Shown here in pieces: positions 48,730 through 57,408 of a DNA stretch of 64,000 nt (positions are counted from its first letter, which is position 1; each line of letters starts with the position of its first letter). Both the position numbers and the translations under genes were made by a program. Below the pieces are notes generated by a model. The model ran no database searches and was not told the DNA's origin. It worked only from the letters and a program-made list of their open reading frames with translations. The stretch comes from Clostridium sp. E02 (GTDB lineage Bacteria; Bacillota; Clostridia; Lachnospirales; Lachnospiraceae): NCBI RefSeq assembly GCF_003833015.1, contig NZ_RJLQ01000013.1, forward strand, positions 1 to 64,000, read 5' to 3'.

Positions 48730-48757
48730 TCAAAAAAGAGGGTTCATTTAATTTAAA

Positions 48758-48793
48758 AAGAAGGCATACTTCCAATTGGCAGTATGCCTTCTT
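48758..48793. terminator. Bidirectional terminator between sodA and the DUF1934 gene
   Basis: AAGAAGGCATACT and AGTATGCCTTCTT are perfectly complementary with a ten-base loop. On the minus strand the tail is TTTTTAAATT, so it mainly serves the ddl-murI-DUF1934 operon. Confidence 0.85.
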
Positions 48794-48794
48794 C

Positions 48795-49241
48795 TTAGTT
48801 CAACAAATGAATATCTGCGGTTGCTCTAGAGCGAACTTCCAGTACAATGTTGCACTCTGACATATGCTGATAATTGATATCAAGAGAATATGCCACTTGT
48901 ACTTTTAAATTATCCTCATCTTCCTCTACCAAAATATCATTGGTATTAACTCCTATCATCAATTCTCCGTAAGGAGTTGCATAACAGGATAGATTCTTTT
49001 TTTCTTTTTCAAATGTCATATGGACACTAGATCCTCCATGTTTGATGATATCAAGACCGGATTTTTGGACCTTAATGGTGTTTTTAATGACACCCTCTAA
49101 TCCTTCCTGTACCTCATCGTATAGAATGTAGTGAATGTCATTTTTATAAAAATAGTCCCCTGCCGTGATCATCTCAACCTCTTGATCATCTTTCTCTGCA
49201 ATCTGCATCCCTTTGATGCTGATCAGAACGTCTCTAGTCAT
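48795..49241 (-). CDS. DUF1934 domain protein (YwiB-like)
   Basis: 148 residues, predicted cytosolic beta-barrel of the DUF1934 family (MTRDVLISIKGMQ; YDEVQEGLEGVIKNTIKV; LDINYQHMSECNIVLEVR). Function unknown in the family. Last gene of an operon with murI (11-base gap) and ddl, so a link to wall precursor synthesis is possible but unproven. Confidence 0.85.
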   Translation of the reverse strand: MTRDVLISIKGMQIAEKDDQEVEMITAGDYFYKNDIHYILYDEVQEGLEGVIKNTIKVQKSGLDIIKHGGSSVHMTFEKEKKNLSCYATPYGELMIGVNTNDILVEEDEDNLKVQVAYSLDINYQHMSECNIVLEVRSRATADIHLLN

Positions 49242-49252
49242 CGCTAACTCCT

Positions 49253-50071
49253 TTAGTAATCCTCAATATTGATTTGCCTGGACTCTCTCACCTGACCAGG
49301 TAGAATCGATGTTGCAAAATCAGTAAATTTATCTGCCAGATCACTGACATAAAACTGATATTTGTCTGATAGTCCCTGATCCTGTTCGCACAAAAGCCTG
49401 TTCTGCGTCAAAATCTGTTTTAATTCCAATGCAGTCTCGTAAGCTGGATTCACAAGTGTCACTTCTGGTCCCATCAATCTTGCAATTGTGGAACGAAGCA
49501 GCGGATAGTGGGTACACCCTAGTATGAGGGTATCAATATATTTGCCTTTTAATTCACTTAGATAACGAGATGCAATCTCGTCTGTCACGGAATCATGAAT
49601 TAACCCTTCTTCCACCAAGGGGACAAGCAATGGGCAAGGTTTTCCAATCACTTCAACCTCTTTTTTCATCTGATTCATAACCCGGGTATACACTCCGCTT
49701 CTTATGGTTCCTTCTGTTCCTATGATTCCGACCTTTCCATTTATCGTCGCATCCAGTGCTGTCTTCGCCCCTGCATGAATCACACCAATAATCGGGATAT
49801 CTAGTTCCTTTTCCACCGCCTCAAGGGCGTATGCAGTGGCTGTATTGCAGGCAATGACGATTGCTTTGACATCTTGCGTCATAAGAAAACGAATGATTTG
49901 TCTGGTAAACCGGATTACAGTATTACAAGATTTATTGCCGTACGGGACTCTTGCCGTATCTCCGAAGTAAACAATTTTTTCTTCCGGCATCTGGCGCATA
50001 ATCTCCCGTGCCACCGTAAGTCCGCCGACTCCCGAATCAAAGACTCCTATGGGAGAATTTCTATCTGCCAT
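49253..50071 (-). CDS. murI: Glutamate racemase
   Basis: 272 residues. Makes D-glutamate for peptidoglycan. Catalytic cysteines C75 in ACNTATA and C186 in LGCTHYPLL; DSGVGGLTVAREI near residue 12 and FGDTARVPYGNK near 36 are family blocks. The insert length and order fit MurI rather than aspartate racemase. ATG at 50071 has GGAG upstream, 19 bases after ddl. Confidence 0.97.
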   Translation of the reverse strand: MADRNSPIGVFDSGVGGLTVAREIMRQMPEEKIVYFGDTARVPYGNKSCNTVIRFTRQIIRFLMTQDVKAIVIACNTATAYALEAVEKELDIPIIGVIHAGAKTALDATINGKVGIIGTEGTIRSGVYTRVMNQMKKEVEVIGKPCPLLVPLVEEGLIHDSVTDEIASRYLSELKGKYIDTLILGCTHYPLLRSTIARLMGPEVTLVNPAYETALELKQILTQNRLLCEQDQGLSDKYQFYVSDLADKFTDFATSILPGQVRESRQINIEDY

Positions 50072-50090
50072 CGTATCTTCTCCTCTTTAT

Positions 50091-51149
50091 CTAAACTCTG
50101 TTCATTCCAAGCTCCAACAACGAATCAACCAGTTCCTCTTTCTTGATTCCAGCTTCCTCCCATAACATGGGATACATACTGATTCCAGTAAAACCAGGCA
50201 TGGTATTAATCTCGTTAAATACGATAGTTCCATCTTCTTTCACAAAGAAATCCACTCTTGACAGTCCATAACCATCGACCGCCCGAAAAATGGATTCTGC
50301 TGTTTTGCGGATACCCTCTGCTGTACCTTCTAAAAGGTCCGGGTTAAGGACGGTTTTGGAACTGGAATCATGATACTTGGCATCAAAATCGTAAAATTCA
50401 GCTGTCGCTAAAATTTCTCCTACGCCAGAGGTTCTTACAGGAGTATTCCCTCCCCCCAATACCGCACATTCAATCTCCCTGCCTACAATCATTTCTTCTA
50501 CTAGAATCTTCTGATCATATTTAGAAGCCTCTTGTAACGCCTTTATAAGTGCCTCTCTGTCTCCAGCACGACTGACTCCTTTGGAAGAGCCGGCGTTGGA
50601 GGGTTTTACAAAGACTGGATAGTGAAACTTCTCTTCCACTTTCTTAATAATCGGATCTATCTTCTCTAATTCATAACCATAAACTGGTATGTAATCGGCC
50701 TGTGTTACGCCCAGATGGTCTGCAATAATTTTTGTATATAGTTTATCCATAGAAATCGCAGAAGCCAATACACCGCAGCCTACATATGGGATTTTTGATA
50801 ATTCCAAAAGCCCTTGTACGGTACCGTCCTCTCCTAAAAGCCCGTGCAATACCGGAAATACTACATCTACATGAATCATCTCCGCTTTCTCTCCATGCAA
50901 CAGTACAACCGACTTCATGGAGGCATCTGGGGATAAAATAGCGGTTACATTCCCATTCTTCCAAGTCCCATCTTTGATTTGATTCACAGAATCTGTCTTA
51001 ATCCAATGCCCTTCTTCGGTGATTCCTATGAGGAGTAAATCATATTTCTCCTGATCGATATGGTCAATTACATTGATGACAGACATGCAGGAGACCACAT
51101 GCTCCGATGACTGTCCGCCATACAATACAACGACTGTGTTTTTCTTCAT
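50091..51149 (-). CDS. ddl: D-alanine--D-alanine ligase
   Basis: 352 residues, ATP-grasp enzyme joining two D-alanines for the peptidoglycan stem. VVLYGGQSSEHVVSC at the start, CGVLASAISMDKLYTK near residue 125, VKPSNAGSSKGVSR near 188, FFVKEDGTIVFNEINTMPG near 300. Sequence looks like a D-Ala-D-Ala rather than D-Ala-D-lactate ligase but specificity is not proven. First gene of ddl-murI-DUF1934. Confidence 0.96.
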   Translation of the reverse strand: MKKNTVVVLYGGQSSEHVVSCMSVINVIDHIDQEKYDLLLIGITEEGHWIKTDSVNQIKDGTWKNGNVTAILSPDASMKSVVLLHGEKAEMIHVDVVFPVLHGLLGEDGTVQGLLELSKIPYVGCGVLASAISMDKLYTKIIADHLGVTQADYIPVYGYELEKIDPIIKKVEEKFHYPVFVKPSNAGSSKGVSRAGDREALIKALQEASKYDQKILVEEMIVGREIECAVLGGGNTPVRTSGVGEILATAEFYDFDAKYHDSSSKTVLNPDLLEGTAEGIRKTAESIFRAVDGYGLSRVDFFVKEDGTIVFNEINTMPGFTGISMYPMLWEEAGIKKEELVDSLLELGMNRV

Positions 51150-51183
51150 TCCGATCTCCTTACCAATTTCTTTTTTTTATAGC

Positions 51184-51212
51184 GTTTATATTATAACACA
51201 TATGGTTACAAT
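51184..51212 (+). promoter_or_regulatory. Sigma-F-type promoter candidate for spoIIR
   Basis: GTTTA (51184-51188), 15-base spacer, GGTTACAAT (51204-51212), close to the forespore sigma-F consensus (GyATA, about 15 bases, GGnnAnAnT). spoIIR is a known sigma-F target in Bacillus and Clostridium. Confidence 0.6.
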
Positions 51213-51217
51213 TACAA
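51190..51217 (-). promoter_or_regulatory. Sigma-A promoter for ddl-murI-DUF1934
   Basis: Minus strand TTGTAA (51212-51217), 16-base spacer, TATAAT (51190-51195). It overlaps the plus-strand sigma-F candidate almost completely. Confidence 0.65.
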
Positions 51218-51244
51218 ATAGATTCCAAAAAGGAGAAACCTAGA

Positions 51245-51895
51245 ATGAAAATTAAACGCGATCTATTCTTATGTATTACATGCCTATTTCTTGCATTTAT
51301 ACTAACTCTTACCAATGAAAGAACCAATGACGAAGCACTTGCCGCACGAATCGCACCTGATATTCTGCGTTTTCATGTCCTTGCAAACAGTAACACCAGT
51401 GAAGACCAGAGTTTAAAATTAAAGGTACGCACCATGCTGCTCAATACCATTTATGAGGATATGGGAGAGCATGCTTCCCTAGAAGAGACAAAAGATTTCG
51501 TCCGTTCTCATCAATACATACTAGAAAAAAAAGCAGAACGCTTTATGGAACGATTTGGATACAATTATCATGCAAACCTAGAATTAACTACCTGTTATTT
51601 TCCCACCAAAACGTATGGAGATATGGTGTTTCCATGTGGAACCTACGAAGCCGTCCGGGTAATCATAGGCAAAGGAAAAGGACACAACTGGTGGTGTGTC
51701 CTCTATCCTCCCCTATGTTTTGTTGATTCATCCTATGCAGTGGTCCCCGATTCATCAAAGCAGATATTAAAACAATCCATTGATGCTGCTGATTATCAAA
51801 AGCTTAAGATGGAGAAACCAAAAATCCACATTCGAATCAAATTACTGGATCTTATTACTGAAAAAAAGATTCCTATTGATTCCCGGAAACAATAA
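51245..51895 (+). CDS. spoIIR: Stage II sporulation protein R
   Basis: 216 residues. Secreted signal from the forespore that triggers SpoIIGA to process pro-sigma-E in the mother cell. Signal/anchor helix in residues 6-23; then the family sequence APDILRFHVLANSNTSEDQS near residue 38, LKLKVRTMLL, CYFPTKTYGDMVFPCGTYEA near 121 and GKGKGHNWWCVLYPPLCFVD near 142. ATG follows AAGGAG. Its last 23 bases overlap the convergent tolC-like gene. Strong evidence that the organism sporulates or descends from spore formers. Confidence 0.95.
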   Translation: MKIKRDLFLCITCLFLAFILTLTNERTNDEALAARIAPDILRFHVLANSNTSEDQSLKLKVRTMLLNTIYEDMGEHASLEETKDFVRSHQYILEKKAERFMERFGYNYHANLELTTCYFPTKTYGDMVFPCGTYEAVRVIIGKGKGHNWWCVLYPPLCFVDSSYAVVPDSSKQILKQSIDAADYQKLKMEKPKIHIRIKLLDLITEKKIPIDSRKQ

Positions 51896-53072
51896 TCCCT
51901 TTGATTCCCCATTGATAGGTGTCATAGGCTTGAAACATGGTGTTATAAGCACTCTCTTTTTCCCCACGGGCCTGTAGATATGTCATCTGTGCTTGTAAAT
52001 ATTGAATGTTCGATATTAATTCCGACTTGGAACGCTCTGCCTTTTCCATCTCAAGTCTTGCTTTTTCAAATGCAGTACAGGACGCATCATAGGAAGACTT
52101 TGCCTGCATCAATGCCTGATAATAGGATTGCATGGTTATGATAATGTTTTGTTCTGCTTCTGAGACACTGGAATCCCGATTCTTCATTCCAGTGGATGTG
52201 TGATTGGACCCGCTGTGACGGAGGGAAATTAAGTCATAATTATTCCCGATTGCTTTTTTTGTATCCGCTTCCAGATCAATCGCTTCTAATATTTTGTCAT
52301 CAATGTTTGGCAGATCTCCGATTGTGGGAGCCGCGTCTTCTGAATACCCTGTCATAAGGCAAAGAGATTGGCGCAGATTATCTACCGTACTGTTTATTTT
52401 CAAACGCGCACCATTGGCTGACAATAAATCCTTATGAGCAGACAACACATCTGCTTCCGTTGCCATACCAAGTCCCTGACTTAACTTCTGCGCTTCATAT
52501 GCTGCATTGCTTAATTCTACCATTTTTTCAATCATCGCCTGATTGGCAATCGCACTCTGATAACCAATCATAATCTGATTCGCAAAATAAGTGTAGTTTT
52601 TTGCCGCAAAGACAAGATTCGATTTGAGGGAAGAATCGGAGCGGTTCATATATTCTAGTTGCCTTCCCATCTTGTAAGCATTGCTTTTTAAATCTTTCAC
52701 CGTCATATTCAAGATCATGTACTGTTCCATTCCATCTTTTGTGTTTATCGCATCAGAGTCTTTTAAGTTATCCGCATCTATCTGCAGATCTCGAATCTGA
52801 TTCCGCATACGTTCTTCCTGATATTTTAAGTCTCCCAGAGAATCGTTTATAGTATCTGAGGTATTCTTCATATTGGGATTAAAATAAGCAATCAGATCCG
52901 GAAGCTCATCAAATTCAATGGTTTGATCGTTGAGCCGATTCCACTGTTCCTGTGAAACACCTTCTGGAATGGGGTTTTTCTCTTCACCTGGTCCGGCGGC
53001 ATAGGCTGTAATGCTTGTAAGCATTGTAAGTACAACACCCAGTGTAAATCCTTTCATCCATTTCTTTTTCAT
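51873..53072 (-). CDS. TolC family protein (second copy of the operon)
   Basis: 399 residues from the ATG at 53072, eight bases after GGAGG. Signal peptide in residues 1-25 (ending ITAYAAGPG). The rest is mostly long alpha-helix with coiled-coil pattern, as in outer-membrane efflux proteins (TolC/OEP): ANQAMIEKMVELSNAAYEAQ, AQKLSQGLGMATEADVLSAH, and ALMQAKSSYDASCTAFEKAR. In two-membrane bacteria TolC forms the outer-membrane duct; here, in an apparently single-membrane cell, the role is unclear. Starts four bases after the paralogous gene. Ends convergently inside spoIIR with no terminator between. Confidence 0.85.
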   Translation of the reverse strand: MKKKWMKGFTLGVVLTMLTSITAYAAGPGEEKNPIPEGVSQEQWNRLNDQTIEFDELPDLIAYFNPNMKNTSDTINDSLGDLKYQEERMRNQIRDLQIDADNLKDSDAINTKDGMEQYMILNMTVKDLKSNAYKMGRQLEYMNRSDSSLKSNLVFAAKNYTYFANQIMIGYQSAIANQAMIEKMVELSNAAYEAQKLSQGLGMATEADVLSAHKDLLSANGARLKINSTVDNLRQSLCLMTGYSEDAAPTIGDLPNIDDKILEAIDLEADTKKAIGNNYDLISLRHSGSNHTSTGMKNRDSSVSEAEQNIIITMQSYYQALMQAKSSYDASCTAFEKARLEMEKAERSKSELISNIQYLQAQMTYLQARGEKESAYNTMFQAYDTYQWGIKGIIVSGNQ

Positions 53073-53076
53073 CTTA

Positions 53077-54225
53077 TCAGCCTCCTGTTGAAGCCAGCCC
53101 ATTTACCGCATTCTCATAGGTTTGGACAGCCTGTAATAAATCGAGTTCTGCAGTCTTTACAGCAATGGATTTTGTGATATAAGCATTTTGTTGTTTCTTA
53201 TGGTCCAGTGGACTGATGTTTCCAACTTGAAGTTTTAGATCTGCTGTAGCCATGTTTTTGCTTTCCAAAGTATCTTCTGCAACAGCCTGCTCATAGGTTG
53301 CTTTTGCCTGTAAAACTGCCTGATATTCTTTTGCCACATCTGCGTTTATATTCTGCTCATTGCTTGCAATCGTACGATTCAATGTCTGAATTGTAAGGTC
53401 TGCAGTGGCATTCTTCCGTTTCTGTTTGTTAATCTTAAGAGTAAAGTTGTTATTTAGCGCCGTTTCCTTATCCGTATCAGGATTCATGGATTCCAGTCGT
53501 GCCATATCCACTTCGGGTACTTGTTTGATCTCAGGCGAAGCGTTGTACTTCCAACCTAACATCACACAGAGCTTCTGTTTTGTCTCCTCTATTGTGGATT
53601 TCAGTTTATCTATGGACGTCTGTGTATTCTGCATACTCTCTTGAGCACCCAATACATCAATCTGAGTTGCCGTCCCTGCGGCTTGTCTCGCCAATGTTGC
53701 CTGATAGACTGCTTGTTGCAGCTCCAAACTATTCTTTGCAGATTCTAGTTCATACGATTTTTGAAAGTAAGAGATCAAAAGGTTCTGTGCTGAAGCCACC
53801 AAATTTGCCTCTTCCTGCTGGTGAGTCAACTGGTAAACCGTAATATCTTGTACGTTTTTATCTGCCATTTCATCTGCTTGTTTCGCACTCACTGCACTTT
53901 GGGCATCCGCGATAGGATTGTCCCCCGAGATATTATTTCTAGTATCAAAGGCCGCGTCCCGGTATTGTTGGGCATAATCATCACTGGTTATCAGATCATC
54001 CTTTTTCTTATCATTAATATCTAGCTGATTTTTCTGTACCGTCACATTATATTCGTGAATCAAATCAGCTAGTTCGTCATACTCCATTACATTATCTCTA
54101 AGCTTGGCCCATACTTCCGGAGTCCGTGCAAATTCAGGACTCCCCGCCCATGCTGTGATCCCCGGTCCAGAAGCCGAAAGTACCGTCGCGATCATACAGA
54201 TTCCCATCCGTTTCCATTGTCTCAT
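53077..54225 (-). CDS. TolC family protein (first copy of the operon)
   Basis: 382 residues. Signal peptide in residues 1-27 (cut near ITAWAGS). Helical OEP-type protein with NLVASAQNLLISYFQKSYEL near residue 140, QAAGTATQIDVLGAQESMQN near 185 and a matching second repeat (EYQAVLQAKATYEQAVAED, LQVGNISPLDHKKQQNAY), the internal duplication typical of TolC. Shares the pre-domain sequence DELADLI-EYN / DELPDLIAYFN with the next gene, so they are paralogues. ATG at 54225 with AGGAGG upstream; own promoter candidate at 54272-54300. Confidence 0.87.
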   Translation of the reverse strand: MRQWKRMGICMIATVLSASGPGITAWAGSPEFARTPEVWAKLRDNVMEYDELADLIHEYNVTVQKNQLDINDKKKDDLITSDDYAQQYRDAAFDTRNNISGDNPIADAQSAVSAKQADEMADKNVQDITVYQLTHQQEEANLVASAQNLLISYFQKSYELESAKNSLELQQAVYQATLARQAAGTATQIDVLGAQESMQNTQTSIDKLKSTIEETKQKLCVMLGWKYNASPEIKQVPEVDMARLESMNPDTDKETALNNNFTLKINKQKRKNATADLTIQTLNRTIASNEQNINADVAKEYQAVLQAKATYEQAVAEDTLESKNMATADLKLQVGNISPLDHKKQQNAYITKSIAVKTAELDLLQAVQTYENAVNGLASTGG

Positions 54226-54271
54226 TCCTAATCCTCCTTCACCGAATCCTTACTTCACTATCTATTTATTC

Positions 54272-54300
54272 ATTTTACCATATCTGTCATAGAAATACAA
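54272..54300 (-). promoter_or_regulatory. Promoter candidate for the tolC-like pair
   Basis: Minus strand TTGTAT (54295-54300), 17-base spacer, TAAAAT (54272-54277) with a TGG extended -10. It would allow the two TolC genes to be expressed apart from the pump. Confidence 0.5.
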
Positions 54301-54317
54301 AACCACATTCCTCCAAA

Positions 54318-54342
54318 TGGGGGATCCTATAAAAGGATCCCA
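54318..54342 (-). promoter_or_regulatory. Hairpin between RND permease and tolC-like genes
   Basis: GGGATCC-TATAAAA-GGATCCC, seven perfect pairs extended by one or two, placed right after the permease stop. No T-run on either strand; may be a processing or partial termination site. Confidence 0.5.
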
Positions 54343-54348
54343 CTTGGG

Positions 54349-57300
54349 TTAATCTGGCAATTCCGCTTTATCTAGCTTTCCACTCATCAAAGAATAATAA
54401 ATTGGAAGCATCAATAAAGAAAGTATAGTGGAAGCGGTCAAACCGCCTACATTGACAAGCGCAAGCCCCTGCATCGTCTCTCCATTGCTTCCAATCGCCA
54501 TCGCCATTGGAATCATAGCAACTACGGTGGTAAGTGTTGTCATAAGGATCGGACGAAGTCGGGTGACTCCAGCCTCAATCAGTGCAGTACGTTTATCCAT
54601 AGTCTCTCGATATTGATTTACTGTATCTACATATAAAATACCTGCATTTACCACGGTACCAACCAGCATTAGAAATCCCAGCATTGTGGGCATACTGATG
54701 GCAACTCCTGCGGCCGCTAAAAATCCAAAGGAACCGATCAAACTAAACGGTATGGTAGACATAACCATAAAGGAAAACTTAGGAGATTCGAACTGGGCTG
54801 CCATAACTATAAATATCAAAAAGATTGCTGTGAGAATTGCTTTTAACAAATTCCCCAGTTCTTCTGCCATGGATTGATCTTCACTATTTTTTAATTTTGA
54901 AATCGTTCCATTTAAGTGCTTGCTTATTACCTGTTCATTAATATCCTCAATAACTTTCTTTCCTTCTGCTTTATTTTTAACTATATCAGTAAAGGATCCT
55001 GTTATGGTAACCATGTATTGTTTGTTTTTTCTTGCAATGGCAGATGGACTGTCTTCATATCCAATATCTGCGATATCAGTAAGAGCCGTATATCCGCCTG
55101 ACGCTTTGGGAATGGTGATCCCCTCTACCTTATCGAGGGTATCGTAGGTATCGTCCGGATATTCCACTAATACATCTACATTTTCCCCTTTTACGTCCAT
55201 AGTTGTCGCCTTAACACCACTTAGCATCTGGTTAAGCATTCCACCGACACTGGCTGGTGCAATTCCCTCCGCTGCCGCTTTGATCGGATCCACCCGAACT
55301 TTAATGACAGGTGCCGCATTTTCAATATCAGAATGCACTTTAATCAAGTCATCCCGTCCCGACAGCTCTTTTACAATCTCTGCTGACGTTTCTTTTAATT
55401 TATCTAATTGGGCACTTTGAAGAATCACTTCATAATCATGGCTTGAATTGCTGCCACTCATACTAGAACTGGAAGAGGACTGGACCGTAACATTACAATC
55501 CGGAAGCTGATTCATCTCTTTCTTCCATTTGTCTACAATCTCTTTGGTACTAAGTGTTCTCCCATCCTTTAAATAAGCAGTCAAGGAACCTTTGGCGCCT
55601 CCACTAAAGCTTAAGCCACTGCTTCCATAACTTATTTGATATGATTTTAGATCTTCCTCACTCGTCACAATTTTTTCGACTCGTTTTAAAATCGTATCTG
55701 CCTCTTCTACTTTAAGGCCTGGTCTCATCTCAACACTTACGCTAACAGTTCCTTCATCTACACTTGGCATCAACTCAAAACCAAGTTTACCAGCTAATAG
55801 AAAAGAGGCTATCAGTAAAAGCACAGAAAAAACCATAACCAGTGCTCGTCTGTCCAGGAGTTTATCAATAATATTACGATAACCATTCTGCAATATTTTT
55901 ACGATCCCACTCATTGGAGAATTGTTTTTCTCTACGGGGCGGAACCGACTGTAACACAATGGAACGATGGTGATAGCAGAAAGGAAAGAAGCAAGCAAAC
56001 AGAATACAATGGTGTATCCCAACGGCTTAAACATCTGACCCGTCAATCCCTCTAACAATGCCAGGGGAATAAAAACAACGCAAGTGGTTATGGTACCGCC
56101 CATTATGGATTGTAACACGGTTTTTGTTCCATCTAGTGCTGCCTCAATGTATTCCCTAAATCCCGTCCCTTTTTGTGCCCGAAAGCAGCTTTCTAGTACA
56201 ACAATGGAGTTATCCACCATCATGCCTACTCCAAGAACGATACTGCTCATTGTGATTATGTTCAATGAAAAGCCCATAACTGACATAAAGATTAACGATA
56301 CCAGGATCGATACAGGGATCGAACTTCCTACAATCAGGGAAGCCTTAATGTCACCAAAGAACAGGAAGATGATAATCATAGAAACAATGATAGCCATAAT
56401 CATCGTTTTCGTAACACTCCCTAGTGCCGATGTAATTTGATTGCTGTTGTCATCAACCACAATCACATCAAGCCCTGGATGTTCTGTTTTTAGGGTTTTA
56501 ATGGTTTTATTAACCGCCTTAGAAACGTCCACAGCACTTACTTTCTGCTGTTTATTAATGGAAAGTGTAATGGTATCTTCCCCATTATAACGGCCAATGT
56601 TTTTCTTTTCTTTCGAAGCTTCTGTAATATCAGCAATATCTTCCAGATAGATGGTCTTCCCACTTCCGGCTACGACTGGTATCTTCTTTAAGTTCTCAAC
56701 CGTTTTTACATCAACACCGGTACTTACAGATAAATCTCTTTTCCCTACTCCCGTGCTTCCAGCTGGATACGTAAAATCTGCCGCTTTTACTGCCTGAGCA
56801 ATAGAGTCCATGGTCAGATGATACTGATTTAACTTTTCAGGAATGAGACGAACTCTGATATATCCTTCCTGTCCACCGCTTACATTAACACTTGCAACGG
56901 AAGATATTTTTTCAAACTCTGGTACAATCTTGTCATTCACATAATTATAAAGGTTATCCTGAGTTGAATCATTCACAGACAAGGTAACGGAAGGCATCTC
57001 GTTTAAGTTAAATTCCATTACAGTTGGGGCATCCACATCATCCGGCAGTTTTATATTATCCATTTTCTTTTTCAAATCCGAATAAGCCTTATTCATGTCA
57101 GAGCCATATTGGTATTCCAGCATAACGATGGATACATTTTCCTGAGAACTAGTTTGAACATTTTTTATTCCAGAAAGTGTTCCAACGGAATCTTCAATGG
57201 GTTTCGTAACCAGTTCATTTACATCTTCCGGACTTGCACCAGCATAGGTACTACTGATTAAAAGCATCGGATAATTCATTTCTGGAATCAGTTCCATCTT

Positions 57301-57396
57301 AGAAGACAAAACGGAAGATAAACCAAAAACCAATAGACACAAAACAGCCAAAACAGCGGTTACGGGTCTTTTTAAAACAAATTTAGTAATTCCCAT
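54349..57396 (-). CDS. RND efflux transporter permease subunit (AcrB/HAE-like)
   Basis: 1015 residues. Proton-driven exporter of the resistance-nodulation-division superfamily. Two repeats of six membrane helices with two large extracytoplasmic loops. VLKRPVTAVLAVLCLLVFGL at the start; TM4 contains VLGVGMMVDNSIVVLES near residue 400, with the proton-relay aspartate; the second half has MLVGTVVNAGILYVDTVNQY near residue 920. Follows the HlyD-like adaptor by 12 bases and precedes two TolC-like genes. Substrate unknown; drugs, lipids or peptides are all possible. Confidence 0.93.
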   Translation of the reverse strand: MGITKFVLKRPVTAVLAVLCLLVFGLSSVLSSKMELIPEMNYPMLLISSTYAGASPEDVNELVTKPIEDSVGTLSGIKNVQTSSQENVSIVMLEYQYGSDMNKAYSDLKKKMDNIKLPDDVDAPTVMEFNLNEMPSVTLSVNDSTQDNLYNYVNDKIVPEFEKISSVASVNVSGGQEGYIRVRLIPEKLNQYHLTMDSIAQAVKAADFTYPAGSTGVGKRDLSVSTGVDVKTVENLKKIPVVAGSGKTIYLEDIADITEASKEKKNIGRYNGEDTITLSINKQQKVSAVDVSKAVNKTIKTLKTEHPGLDVIVVDDNSNQITSALGSVTKTMIMAIIVSMIIIFLFFGDIKASLIVGSSIPVSILVSLIFMSVMGFSLNIITMSSIVLGVGMMVDNSIVVLESCFRAQKGTGFREYIEAALDGTKTVLQSIMGGTITTCVVFIPLALLEGLTGQMFKPLGYTIVFCLLASFLSAITIVPLCYSRFRPVEKNNSPMSGIVKILQNGYRNIIDKLLDRRALVMVFSVLLLIASFLLAGKLGFELMPSVDEGTVSVSVEMRPGLKVEEADTILKRVEKIVTSEEDLKSYQISYGSSGLSFSGGAKGSLTAYLKDGRTLSTKEIVDKWKKEMNQLPDCNVTVQSSSSSSMSGSNSSHDYEVILQSAQLDKLKETSAEIVKELSGRDDLIKVHSDIENAAPVIKVRVDPIKAAAEGIAPASVGGMLNQMLSGVKATTMDVKGENVDVLVEYPDDTYDTLDKVEGITIPKASGGYTALTDIADIGYEDSPSAIARKNKQYMVTITGSFTDIVKNKAEGKKVIEDINEQVISKHLNGTISKLKNSEDQSMAEELGNLLKAILTAIFLIFIVMAAQFESPKFSFMVMSTIPFSLIGSFGFLAAAGVAISMPTMLGFLMLVGTVVNAGILYVDTVNQYRETMDKRTALIEAGVTRLRPILMTTLTTVVAMIPMAMAIGSNGETMQGLALVNVGGLTASTILSLLMLPIYYSLMSGKLDKAELPD

Positions 57397-57408
57397 ATTG
57401 CTGCCTCC

